A DNA stretch of 14,658 nt from Dipetalonema caudispina (Eukaryota > Nematoda > Chromadorea > Rhabditida > Onchocercidae): the NCBI GenBank assembly GCA_013365325.1, contig JABVXV010000690.1, positions 1 through 14,658 of the forward strand. The letters run 5' to 3'. The notes beneath the pieces were generated by a model. The model did not search any database and was not told the DNA's origin. It worked only from the letters and a program-made list of their open reading frames with translations. Position numbers and translations under genes: made by a program. This document shows, piece by piece, positions 1 to 8,919 of the stretch. Numbering within the stretch: position 1 is the stretch's first letter; each line of letters starts with the position of its first letter.

Positions 1-1511
1 ACACGACAGTTATATTAAACGACAAACTGAGATAAGCTTGTCTGCGGTTTTTTCATGCAAGCACAGCCTCATTTTGTTCGCTTCTATAAATCCTTCTGAC
101 TGCCATGAAATTATAATATTTCAGAAAATAGCAGTTGGATTTCGAGGAAAGATATTTTAACGATTATAATCGTTGCATTTTTGATGAATTTTTCTGTTGT
201 AGGCGTATGCGTTCGATTAATTCCACGGCTGCTAATATCATACGAAGAACTTAAGTTGTTTATGCATACTCATCGATTGAGAGATTCACAAAGAGCAAAA
301 GGAAACAAAAGAAAAACATTGAAAAATGGTTTTATGTGTTTTTTTCCATAAAAAACGAACTTAGAAAGAATTCTAGTGGAAGTGTTAATTAGCGATTTCA
401 TTCAAACAGTTTCAATTCAGCGATATGTGATATCATTTCCGCCAAACAAATTGCTATTACCGTTTAGAACAGTACAGAGTACGGCCGCGGTTTCGCAGAA
501 GAACTGGTAGAGGCGTATGATCACTTCGAAATAGCATACATTTCATCATTTGGACGGATACTTCAATCAATGAATCCGAAAAAGAGTCTTTCAATGCAAA
601 AATTTGCATTGAATATCAACTGGATGAAAGTTTATTCCGACAAACTAAAAGGAAATATAAAATTTTAGTTGGCAATTATTATCCCAATATTATTTATCTA
701 ATTCTTCTAGCATCTAAAACAATCCAGAATATCTTAGAAAATCCTGTCACGATTACGTTAAGATTGACAAAGTTTTCATTGATCGATTCAGACGTAAATA
801 TTTTTTCCAAAAGGTTTAAGCATAATCCAAAATATCCTAGAAATTTCCTGAATATTGCAGAATATTCTTGAATTTTTCCAAAATATATCAAATTTTTCGA
901 ATTTCAAAAAGTGGTTTTGCTGTACCGTATTCGATAGGCGTTGCAATGTATTGCATCGTATGACAATTTCGATATTTCAATAATAATGTATAAAATGAAG
1001 TATGATTCAATTCTGCTCAAAATTAACAAATTTGTGAAGTTAGATGTTAATGTATAATAAATCCTGAGTATGCAAATTTTATTTTTTTACCTAAATGTAA
1101 TTTGTGATACCAAACACTTTTATGTAAACATTGTATGCACGAAGCAAACTGTACAATTCCCATTCCTATTTTAAAATATATTTTAAATAAATTATTTTCT
1201 TTCTGAGATATGTTATCATTAAAATCACACCAATTAAATTTTTCAAAATTTCATGTCGTCGTTCTATCTCGGATATTTTTCCCAAATTTATTGTTATTAC
1301 GTTTGTGAAATCAATTTTCCGTTGCATAGAACCGGAATAATATGTGGATCGTATCTGTGAATATATAAATTGTCATGCTAATCGGCTTTAGTACTTTTTT
1401 ACTATTCAATTTTATCTTTACAAAATCATTTCCATTATTAAACCAGGAAGCAATGATCAAAGAATAAATAACAAAGTTAAACAGTTCAAAAACCACCACA
1501 ATATAATAATT
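1..1511. other. No recognised gene; a few open stretches
   Basis: I recognise no gene family here. On the plus strand the frame starting at base 1 is open from about 109 to 345 and includes an ATG at 184 (55 codons, with a hydrophobic start and a basic end). After a TAA at 346-348 the same frame is open again to about 510. A second frame is open from about 466 to 666. GC is visibly higher around 470-560 than in the surroundings, so a decayed or partial exon is possible, but I can connect these pieces only with weak splice signals. From about 660 to 1511 the DNA is very AT-rich and holds only a degenerate repeat. Confidence 0.4.
720..851. repeat. Pair of degenerate direct repeats
   Basis: A 27-base stretch at 720-746 (AATCCAGAATATCTTAGAAA core) recurs at about 824-850 as AATCCAAAATATCCTAGAAA followed by TTTCCTG. 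The copies are about 104 bases apart. Shorter GAATATT-like echoes follow up to about 900. This is low-complexity duplicated DNA; no mobile-element ends are visible. Confidence 0.5.
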
Positions 1512-2147
1512 TCATAGCTTTACGATCGAAATTATTTTCTTGATTAATACATTTGTAGCAATGATATCATCTGTTGTTGACGTAATTAAGGAGCTCACCG
1601 TAGAATATAACTTTTCATCAGAATCTTTATGCTCCTTTTTATTATGTTTTTGCCAATTGCTGCGATTATTGAAACCTTTGTCGCATATTTCACATTTGAA
1701 TTGCCATTCATTTCTGTGCATCATTTCATGTTTTTGCAGATTGGTGGATCTCTTGAATGTTTTACCGCATTCGTAACATGAGAATGATCGTTTGTCGCCA
1801 TGTGTCTTTTTGTGAGTTTGCAGATGAGCCTTCTGTCTGAATGTTTTACCGCACACCTCACATTTGAATTTCCGTTCATTCCTGTGTATCAGTTCATGCT
1901 TTTGCAGATTGGTGGATATCATGAATGCTTTACTGCACACCTTACATTTAAATGGCTGTTTTTCATCGTGTGTCACTTTGTGAATTTGCAGATGAATCTT
2001 CTGTCTGAATGTCTTATCGCACACCTCACATTGGAATTTCCGTTCGTCCATATGTATCCGTTTCCGTTGTTTCAGAATGTCTAACCGATTGAATTTCTTA
2101 TCACATTCATTACATTCGAATTTCTTTATGCCCGCATGAAGATTCAT
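1512..2147 (-). CDS. C2H2 zinc-finger protein, 211-residue open frame, likely truncated
   Basis: This is a predicted nuclear nucleic-acid-binding protein built of C2H2 zinc fingers. Five fingers have all four zinc ligands: C40/C43/H56/H60, C68/C71/H84/H88, C96/C99/H112/H116, C124/C127/H140/H144 and C152/C155/H168/H173, the last with four residues between its histidines. A sixth, N-terminal finger (C12/C15/H32) has Arg28 where the first His should be. Fingers repeat every 28 residues with linkers such as HRNERKF in place of the classic TGEKPF. A Ser/Thr/Ile-rich tail (about 174-211) has no domain I recognise. The ATG at 2147 lies between the two histidines of a still older finger, so it is unlikely to be the original start. 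The frame is open upstream to a TAA at 2199-2201, which suggests a truncated or decaying gene. The DNA target cannot be inferred. Confidence 0.85.
   Translation of the reverse strand: MNLHAGIKKFECNECDKKFNRLDILKQRKRIHMDERKFQCEVCDKTFRQKIHLQIHKVTHDEKQPFKCKVCSKAFMISTNLQKHELIHRNERKFKCEVCGKTFRQKAHLQTHKKTHGDKRSFSCYECGKTFKRSTNLQKHEMMHRNEWQFKCEICDKGFNNRSNWQKHNKKEHKDSDEKLYSTVSSLITSTTDDIIATNVLIKKIISIVKL
1701..2036 (-). repeat. Tandem duplication of a two-finger unit (2 x 168 bp)
   Basis: Residues 38-93 and 94-149 of the zinc-finger frame are two copies of the same 56-residue, two-finger module. The first finger of each reads CEVC-KTFRQK-HLQ-HK-TH. The second contains STNLQKHE followed by MH or IH and then RNE. 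A further remnant lies upstream at 2148-2258, at a distance that is an exact multiple of the 84-base finger period. The array therefore expanded by unequal exchange or slippage in two-finger steps. Confidence 0.8.
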
Positions 2148-2258
2148 ATGATCTAGCAGTTTGTACGGATATCTGAATGTTTTACCGAATTCGTGACATT
2201 AGAATGATCGTTTGTCGCCATGTGTTACTCTCTGAGTTTGCAAGCCTTCATTTGATAT
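2148..2258 (-). pseudogene. Degenerate 5' part of the zinc-finger gene with in-frame TAA
   Basis: This continues the zinc-finger frame upstream of the ATG at 2147. It reads a half finger (LQTQRVTH, with Gln for the first His), then the linker HGDKRSF, a stop TAA at 2199-2201, then a finger starting CHEFGKTF whose second Cys has become Phe. The intact copy exactly 420 bases away (1779-1781) has TCA (Ser) in place of the stop, so one C-to-A change on the coding strand made the stop. A TGC-to-TTC change made the Phe. Over 70 aligned bases the two copies differ at about 11 positions, with 25 identical in a row beside the stop. A good acceptor (TATTATTTCAG) ends at 2259, so an exon may begin at 2258, but that AG could itself be degraded finger sequence. 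Confidence 0.75.
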
Positions 2259-2708
2259 CTGAAATAATACGAATTGATTCATTTTATGATCCAAGCTATT
2301 TGATGAATATTTTTCATAAAATTTTTGAACAGTAACAGCTGAGGAATTACGCAGATGTTACTGTAGAATCTTTGAATAGCAACACTTCGTCGCCTGTTTG
2401 CTTTCGCCCTGCTTTAGGAGTAACTCGACGAATTGTAATAATAATTTAAAAAAAAAGGTCACTTTTGCTAATTTCAAACAAACAGTCATAAAAATGATTT
2501 CAGAGTTTAACGTATAAACTTCTATAGTTTGGGTTTTGCATAGTGTGTGATGGCAAAACACCGAGCACTTCGGAAACATTTCGGAAATCAGGAATGAAGA
2601 AGTGATAATTCCGCTGATTTCCCATCATAGGGAACGATTTTGTCCCTGGATAAAATAGAAAATTTAGAATTTAATTTCTATACTGAGAACAATCTTTTAC
2701 TTACTTAC
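2259..2708 (-). other. Possible 450-bp intron of the zinc-finger gene
   Basis: On the minus strand this stretch begins with GTAAGTAAG and ends with TATTATTTCAG, both strong matches to splice consensus. It would join the 2709-2768 exon to the zinc-finger frame in phase 0. A 73-codon open frame lies inside (2358-2579, minus); it has no recognisable domain and no splice connection that I can defend. Confidence 0.4.
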
Positions 2709-2768
2709 CGTTATTTGCGCGATGTACGATGGCAACATAAAGACTGCAAAATAATACGACAGGAGCAT
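2709..2768 (-). CDS. Candidate first exon with signal-peptide-like sequence
   Basis: The first ATG after an in-frame stop opens 20 codons (MLLSYYFAVFMLPSYIAQIT) that run straight into a donor, ACG|GTAAGTAAG. The peptide is hydrophobic and looks like a signal sequence. The exon ends in phase 0, and the next strong acceptor (AG at 2260-2259) continues in phase 0 into the zinc-finger frame. An alternative start exists: TTTTGCAG ends five bases before an internal ATG (10 codons before the donor), as expected of a spliced-leader acceptor. Against the exon, it has no recognisable homology, and sites of this strength occur by chance in such DNA. A signal peptide on a zinc-finger protein would be unusual. 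Confidence 0.4.
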
Positions 2769-5171
2769 ACTGATATAGGAACAATTTCCATCGGAAAATG
2801 ACAATGAATGAATTTACGGAATTTAAGGTGGAATAATTTTCAAAAAGTATTCCTCAAAGAAGATAGGCAAACAGTCTCCAACAAAAAATAACTTGGCACT
2901 GACGGAGACAGTCATTTTTATGCATTTCGATAAACCCTACGATCTATGATCAGACAAAATCAAAGAGTGTTAATATTTTTGCATAACACTTAACTCTGCA
3001 GCTCTCTAAAACATTTTATTAGTTACATTGGTAAATCATATTTCCAAGCAAATGCAATCAATAATTATAGTTGTCTATTCAGTATCAGCTGATTACCGCG
3101 GAACAATTGAGAATCGTCACCTAACCTTCTTAATCAAAAAAGGATAAAATAATCCGAAGAAAATGTAAATTCATCACTAAAAATGATGAAGCACTGATTT
3201 TTGGTCGCAATTTACTGAAATTTGAACAAATTTATATATTTCACACTTAGGAGCCTGATTTTTTAGGGCAGATTTAGAATCAAAATTTGTGTTAACTTGC
3301 AAAGACGTAATTTCTGTGCAGAATGCAATTAGTTCTTGAGTCTCAAAGCATTTACACATAACGTGGTTCAAATTTTATGATAGGGTGACCTTCTTCGGCA
3401 ATCGAATACAGTAGGAAATTACTAAGTGATGCTTTTATTGGTGTAATAATAAATATGAAACGATGCATTCTGAAGAAATATAAGAAATTCCCAACTAAAT
3501 TTATGTTGGAATCCGTGAATTTCGTTTTTTCGTTTATTATAACAATTACTTATTGAATAATTTGAAATAATGAAAGTTAGGAGAGCACTGATGGTATGAA
3601 ACTTTGGCAAACTGAAGGAATTTACTGAATTGTTGTTAATGTTTAAGTTATATGAGATCAGAAGAAGGTAACAAAGTTTGATAACCACTTAAATTGTTCA
3701 CAGTTGATTTATATCATTATAACATCAAATTTTCCGCTCATTTATACACTCAAAATTGCTAAAAGAAACATTAGTAGCACTTCTGATAAGAAGACATAAT
3801 TAATTATTTCATATTATCAAATTCTTATATTATCACACTGAGCACGAGACCTTCTATGCCCCCTATTTAACTTCTTTCTTCCGATATATGATCCAATTTA
3901 CTGCACAGCCAAGCGGTCGAATAGGTAATAATAACAATGTTTCATTTGTTAGTATCCAAATGTTTATGTAATAAGCATACTCATATTTGACAAATTGAAT
4001 TTTCTTCATTATTCACTTCAGATTATGTATCGTTGTACGTATCACATCGTTGATTACTACTACGATTAAATGAATGAAGTTGCCCTCATAAAAAATGAAT
4101 AAGATAGAATTTCAACTTCTACTCGCCTTAATTCGTTGGGATGAAAATTTTTGGAGTTCAAGAGTTTTCGAAAATCATTTTGTTGTCTGCACGGAATAAC
4201 TACTATTGTTATAACATTTTACTTTTTCTTGGTACCATAAAATGAATATTATATATCACCGAAGCAAAACTGCTTATATATTACTTTGGATTTTATCCAA
4301 ACAGTGAATATAATTTACGGCATTGGCGGATACGCATAAAAGGTTTTTCTCATAAGACATTATTATGGCAACATCGCCAGCAGTTTCAGACTTAGTACGC
4401 CGAATAACTCTGATCGCAAGAGGTCTACCACTTCCGTAGCAGAAGAATTACTGTGCGGTATAAATAAAACAGTGTACTTACATCCATGGAAGCATTAATT
4501 CACTTATATGCCCATCACCCATCATTTCGGAGGACAATTCCAGTAAGTGCTATTACGGTTATCTAATGTTGACGTCGTAGTTAGTGTCAGCGTCGTCGAT
4601 AATACAAAAGTTGAAGCCGTCTTCATCAAAGTTTTAAGAACTCTTGAACCAATCGTTTTCTTGAAAAATTTGCTAAAAACCCATAATTTTTCGTCTTTTA
4701 CATCTCACTCAATGCTATTATCGTAACAGTGCGAATTCTTGGTAATTACGTCTGGGCTTCATTGCGACGTCGTTAATAATGTTAGCATGCTGATAATTCA
4801 AAACATAAATAGTGACGAAAGAGTGGAAATTATGTGATTTCCACCATTGTGGCATACTTTCGGAACTAAATATTAATGAAGGAAGAAATTAAACTCCAAT
4901 CATCTCTAAAAATATGATTCGAATTATAAGAAAACCTGGTATTTCGCTGATTTAACTCTTTAGCTTGCTGAACTACAGAAGCAAAACTGAAATCAAAAAT
5001 ATTTGTAGAATGCGCGGTAAATCTAAAAATTATGTACTATAAATTTTGGTCGATTTTTTCTTTCTTTTGAATTAAAGCAAACATTAGTTTCTGATTTTTT
5101 GGTCCTTTTCTATGTTCAGAGCGAAGAATATTGAGACATTTGAAATAAGAATTTTGAATAAAATTACTGCT
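2769..5171. other. No recognised gene; one higher-GC island at about 4320-4800
   Basis: Most of this stretch is AT-rich with only short chance frames, for example 3177-3359 and 3422-3688 on the minus strand. The exception is about 4320-4800, which has higher GC and several GTC/GAC-rich triplet runs (4568-4600 and about 4760-4775). There the plus strand has 24 codons from an ATG at 4365 to a TAG at 4437. It also has a 19-codon frame from an ATG at 4486 that ends exactly at a CCA|GTAAGT donor (4543). The minus strand has its own GTAAGT donor at 4481-4476. I cannot build a gene from these pieces. Confidence 0.4.
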
Positions 5172-5201
5172 TTCAGTTCAGCTCACATTTCCTGAACTGA
5201 A
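5172..5201. repeat. Perfect 10-bp inverted repeat
   Basis: TTCAGTTCAG (5172-5181) and CTGAACTGAA (5192-5201) are exact reverse complements around a 10-base loop. The left arm is itself TTCAG twice. The repeat lies about 35 bases before the acceptor and ATG of the 5237 candidate. It could be a hairpin or a dyad binding site; no function is shown. Confidence 0.7.
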
Positions 5202-5236
5202 TATTGAGTATTAGCATAACTAGGTCATTTTCAGGA

Positions 5237-5437
5237 ATGACGACGTTGAGTAGTACTTCTGAAACGGAGCATTCGTTTCATTTGGAGGTTCGCAAGCTAG
5301 CGCTAAGCTTTTGGATTCAAAAATTCCATTATTTGATCTTGCAATTTCTTAACAAAGTACTATTTTACTTAAAGATATTAATGAAAACACAAGTGAAAAT
5401 CAAAATTTCATCCGCCAAATTATTTTCAAATCCATAA
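5237..5437 (+). CDS. Candidate small protein, 66 residues, no known family
   Basis: The ATG lies two bases after a strong acceptor (TCATTTTCAG, AG at 5233-5234). That is the arrangement expected of a spliced-leader trans-splice site in nematodes. The frame encodes a Ser/Thr-rich start (MTTLSSTSETEHSF), then a hydrophobic and aromatic stretch at about residues 25-50 that could be a membrane segment, and a basic end, stopping at TAA 5435-5437. Possible internal donors (AAA|GTACTA near 5355, GAG|GTTCGC near 5287) mean it could instead be the first exon of a longer gene. I recognise no domain, and chance frames of this size are expected here. Confidence 0.25.
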   Translation: MTTLSSTSETEHSFHLEVRKLALSFWIQKFHYLILQFLNKVLFYLKILMKTQVKIKISSAKLFSNP

Positions 5438-6675
5438 ATGAGAAGTGGAAATTTCTAAACTCTTGATCAGTTAAAAGGACAGCGAAATATTATTGATTAA
5501 TTTGTCTCCAGGAAAGATGGATCATTAAGTAGAGGATAATATGTAGATGTTATGATTTACCAACCGAATAGCTTAAAAAACCTAAACTTCGATGAAAAAA
5601 CGTATTCCAGTCACGAATTTGATGAAATTCATAAAATTCCAATTTTTCCCTAAATTCAAGGATTAACATAGTCGTTGAAAATTTTTTAAATCCATAAGAA
5701 AATAACAACTTTTCTGTTTTTCGAAAGAAGGATAACATGCACTTATTTTTTACTCTTAGTTTAATCAACTAATCGTCTTGGAAAATCTTTAATTCATTTC
5801 TCTTTTTTTTTTTTGAAATAAGTATCAAATTCTGAAGACAACTTTTAAAAATTACAACTTACAATCATTAAAGGTTAATTTCCCCTTTTTATTCAGTTTA
5901 AGAGAAAGACCAAATTGACAACATTTATAATATACACTTTTTAGATTTATTTTGTATTCAACGAATTTGTTTGGTTCCCATTTTCGTCTTCCTTTTGTAA
6001 TCAGCAAATCATAATGCTCGAATTAGCGAAATGCTGAGGTTTTTTGAAAATTCGAATCCCATTTTCGAAGCTTATCGAACTTTAATTTAACCCATTAAAA
6101 CGATGCTGAAACCATGCCATTCCCATTCTTCATGTCATCATTATAGTTTTGCATTCTCGACACGCTAACATCGAGGTAATTGCCAAGATCTCATCGCTTT
6201 GATAATTGCATTAAACGAGATATGAAGGATGAAAAATTATAGGTTTTCAGCGAGTTTTCAACAAAATGGAAATTCATTTAAAAGCTATTACAACTTTGAT
6301 AGGAACAAGTTGAACGATGAAATTATTATCATTGGTGAATACTATTGTATTACACACCAACAAACAATGTTACACGGATGCAACTTTACTTATTTTCAGA
6401 ATGCAATCTCTTTAGCAATTTTTCTGATGCAAGCGTAATAGACATCTTAAGATTGCAAGTGTGACTGATAGCTTACATTATACCAACTTTGATATTGTTT
6501 GATAAACTTATGCTGTTTATGAGTGCAAACTTTCAAGAATTCGCATCATTGCGAATAATTCTGCTAATTTGACTCAGAAGAATGAAAATTGAAGTGTTTC
6601 CCTGTGATTAGCTTTCACTCAAAATACAACGATCAGATATAAACAATTCGTATTTTGTTCAATTTTCAGAAAAAT
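5438..6675. other. No recognised gene
   Basis: This stretch is AT-rich with a T12 tract at 5803-5814. Two open stretches were noted. One is a plus-strand frame from an ATG at 6229 to a TAA at 6438 (69 codons, Asn- and Ile-rich). The other is a minus-strand stretch from about 6018 down to a GATT|GTAAGT donor at 5861, about 50 codons, basic, with no ATG. Neither has a domain I recognise, and both fall within chance expectation. Confidence 0.4.
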
Positions 6676-6915
6676 CTAAATGGGTTGAATAAATTGCAAA
6701 ATCGAGACACTACAAATCAAGCCATCGGGGACCACAACATCATAAATCATGATAGTATGAACGGCAATACGTCTTAAATATTGCATGTGATAAGCTGCGG
6801 TATTCATTTTGATCATTGCAATCTGATTCTTCAAAGAATGTGAAATCCTAACATTTTCAGAGACAAATGCTAAATCTTGAGGAAAAAAAAACAATAACAA
6901 CCAATTTAATACCAT
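6676..6915 (-). CDS. Candidate small secreted protein, 79 residues, no known family
   Basis: The ATG-started frame opens with MVLNWLLLFFFPQDLAF, a hydrophobic, signal-peptide-like stretch. A mixed-composition region (about residues 20-65) with few low-complexity runs follows, ending in a hydrophobic tail. There is one cysteine. Part of the hydrophobic start comes from a T8 tract, which weakens the signal-peptide reading. There is no good acceptor close upstream and no poly(A) hexamer at a typical distance that I can defend. It matches no family I know and could be a chance frame. Confidence 0.22.
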   Translation of the reverse strand: MVLNWLLLFFFPQDLAFVSENVRISHSLKNQIAMIKMNTAAYHMQYLRRIAVHTIMIYDVVVPDGLICSVSILQFIQPI

Positions 6916-6956
6916 CACATTTACATCACTAAGTGGTTGTTCTGTTTCAGACAGGT

Positions 6957-6979
6957 GTACGGTGTGATTAACATCGTAC
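6957..6979 (+). repeat. Short hairpin beside an acceptor-like site
   Basis: GTACGGTGT (6957-6965) can pair with ACATCGTAC (6971-6979) around a five-base loop (GATTA), giving nine pairs including one G-U if transcribed on the plus strand. It begins six bases after GTTCTGTTTCAG (AG at 6949-6950), a good acceptor sequence. No function is assigned. Confidence 0.5.
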
Positions 6980-7551
6980 GGAGAAGTTCAGTTGTCTATA
7001 AATAATAAAAAGATTTACTGGTTTTTTATACTTTGTCCCATAAAATTTTATGAAAAAATGAATGCATTTCGAAATTTCTCATTCCCTAATCTTTGTTGTA
7101 TACATTTTCTTACATTTTTCATTTCCTTCTGTCCATTCTTTCCATTTTTGCTTACTTAATCAATCGCTATTGATGTGAATTCGTTGTGATCATTGGGTCC
7201 ATTGGCTTTCCGAACTTCAACTAATTTAATACTCATATTATTCAAAAATACTGTCCTAGAACTTCTGTTCAACCTTTTTTAGAAAACTAAAACGGTGAAT
7301 CTCTAGTAGATCATTAGTCGCTAAATTGTCAGTAATCTTTGCGAAATCGTGAAGATTCCAACGACGTTATCATAGCAGGGAATTTGTGCACAGACATCCT
7401 TTGACCCTTTTAAATTGAAAAAACAACAGGTGAGAGGTATGAATAAATGAGAAGAATATAATTTGCAGCATCAAATTTCATTCCCACACTGAATAGTTGC
7501 TTGTGATGATTGATTATGGCGCTGAATTTTATGAGTATTATTTTCGTCAGA
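6980..7551. other. No recognised gene; short exon-like piece at about 7379-7429
   Basis: This is mostly AT-rich sequence. On the plus strand about 17 open codons end at ACAG|GTGAGA (donor at 7430). A possible 39-base intron follows, ending at ATTTGCAG (7468), but every frame after that acceptor closes within about 15 codons. A second acceptor, TATTTTCGTCAG at 7550, precedes the 7552 candidate. Confidence 0.3.
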
Positions 7552-7707
7552 ATGTCAGCATTGCATTCTATCATTCTGAATTTGTGCCTTCTATTGGTAT
7601 GTGAGAAAATTTCCACCGATGCGCTAAAAAATACTGAAATTCTGCTCGATGAATTGCCATTTGCATGCGAAGTGCAAAGAAGCTGCATACATGCCACAAA
7701 GGAATAA
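7552..7707 (+). CDS. Candidate small secreted peptide precursor, 51 residues
   Basis: The ATG is one base after a strong acceptor (ATTATTTTCGTCAG, AG at 7549-7550), consistent with trans-splicing. The frame starts MSALHSIILNLCLLLVCEKIS, a plausible signal peptide. A short acidic mature part follows, ending with PFACEVQRSC, in which two cysteines are spaced C-x5-C and could form one disulfide ring. It stops at TAA 7705-7707. The frame is also open from an upstream ATG at 7516, which would add 12 residues. An AATAAA lies about 160 bases downstream (7868-7873). No dibasic cleavage site or amidation Gly is present, so a classical neuropeptide is not supported. No family is recognised. A longer frame on the opposite strand overlaps it. 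Confidence 0.3.
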   Translation: MSALHSIILNLCLLLVCEKISTDALKNTEILLDELPFACEVQRSCIHATKE

Positions 7708-8585
7708 TATAGACAGTTTAAAGAGATCGATTACCGAAAACGCCTTCTAATGTACAGTCTCAAAAACTGTCACATCAGACGTCAGTTTCAACGCTTATCC
7801 ATTATTCTGTTATAATATTGTATTTGTTGCAATGATACTCGGTATTCAGTTCAGAAAATCAGGTTGTAATAAATTGACTTGCGATTTAAATTGAGTGTAG
7901 CAATTTTATTCAATTCTCTTATTTCAAATACTACAATAGTCTTCGCTCTGAGCATAGAAACAGATCAACGGATCTATTGATCAATCCTGCTGTTATCAAT
8001 GAGAAAGAATCTTATTAATGTCAGTCGATAGTATCAATGAAGGGATAAAGATAGAAATTGTGATTGAAAACAAATTATTCTGTGCTGAAACTCGCATATA
8101 TTCCATATATTTTACAATTATACACTTTATTACTTTTGTAATAGAATATTAAATAAAATTTATTGTTCTTTTTATACAAAAGATCGAAAGATTCTGTAAG
8201 CTTTCTATTCTTTTCTGTTGTTAATTTAAATAAATTAAATGGACTAATTTGCACTATTACCACTGAGTCGGGTTATTTATTCTCTGCTAATGAAATATGA
8301 AAAACTTTCAAAAATTTAATATTTTAGTGTTTTGTTTTATTTGCTTTTTCTGCCTGTGTTTAAACCTATTGCTCGAATTTTTTCAATTTAATTTTCAAAT
8401 ATTTTAACGATATTTTGAATGAAAAGTGGAAATACTAACTTTTTTCATTCATTCACTCACTTTTCTAACATATCATAAATCATTTTTCGTGCATAATAAT
8501 TCGTACAAAAAGTGGCAGTAGGAAGAAAGAATTTGTTAAAAAGCGTTAAATATCATCCAATGCAAAAAACTATTGGAATTGGTTG

Positions 8586-8612
8586 AAAAAAAAAAAAAAA
8601 AAAAAAAAAAAA
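8586..8612. repeat. A27 homopolymer
   Basis: Twenty-seven consecutive A, flanked on both sides by AATTGG. Its length may be inaccurate in the assembly. Confidence 0.9.
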
Positions 8613-8841
8613 TTGGCTTCAATGACGCAATAAACTCTTTTTTGTTTATTTCACATAAGAATGGCATTTAGTCTTGAAGATATTTGCCTTTCTCGTTGCC
8701 ATTTTTTACTCAGATTTTGATTTTAACATATTTCCTTAGTCTAAGTAGTATTTAGATGCTTTTCAATTTGTTTATTTCTCATTACAATTAATTGAATTAA
8801 AAAAGGATCAATCTGAATACCTTATGAAAACCGCTGTGTAC

Positions 8842-8842
<1 letters not shown>

Positions 8843-8873
<31 letters not shown>
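8843..8873. repeat. T31 homopolymer
   Basis: Thirty-one consecutive T, 230 bases to the right of the A27 tract, so the two tracts are complementary and could pair. Confidence 0.9.
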
Positions 8874-8874
<1 letters not shown>

Positions 8875-8919
8875 AGAAAAAAGTGTATCGATGTGAGCTT
8901 TGAACAATATAATTTATAA

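Noticed and set aside
694..891. Minus-strand 65-codon frame
   Set aside because: It covers the degenerate AATCC-type repeat and has no start context or domain.
1540..2084. Plus-strand open frames at 1540-1776 and 1800-2084
   Set aside because: They are antisense shadows of the zinc-finger exon; their repeated words simply mirror the finger repeats.
4450..4482. A 31-base intron on the minus strand joining two coding-like stretches
   Set aside because: The ends are GT-AG and the phase fits, but 31 bases is below the size normally spliced in nematodes, and the plus strand of the same region looks equally coding-like.
6040..6060. TTCGAATCC resembling a tRNA T-loop
   Set aside because: There is no matching acceptor stem, D-arm or anticodon arm around it.
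7410..7697. Minus-strand 95-codon frame
   Set aside because: It overlaps the plus-strand 7552 candidate, has no recognised domain and no supporting acceptor. Its length is within chance expectation, although I cannot exclude it completely.
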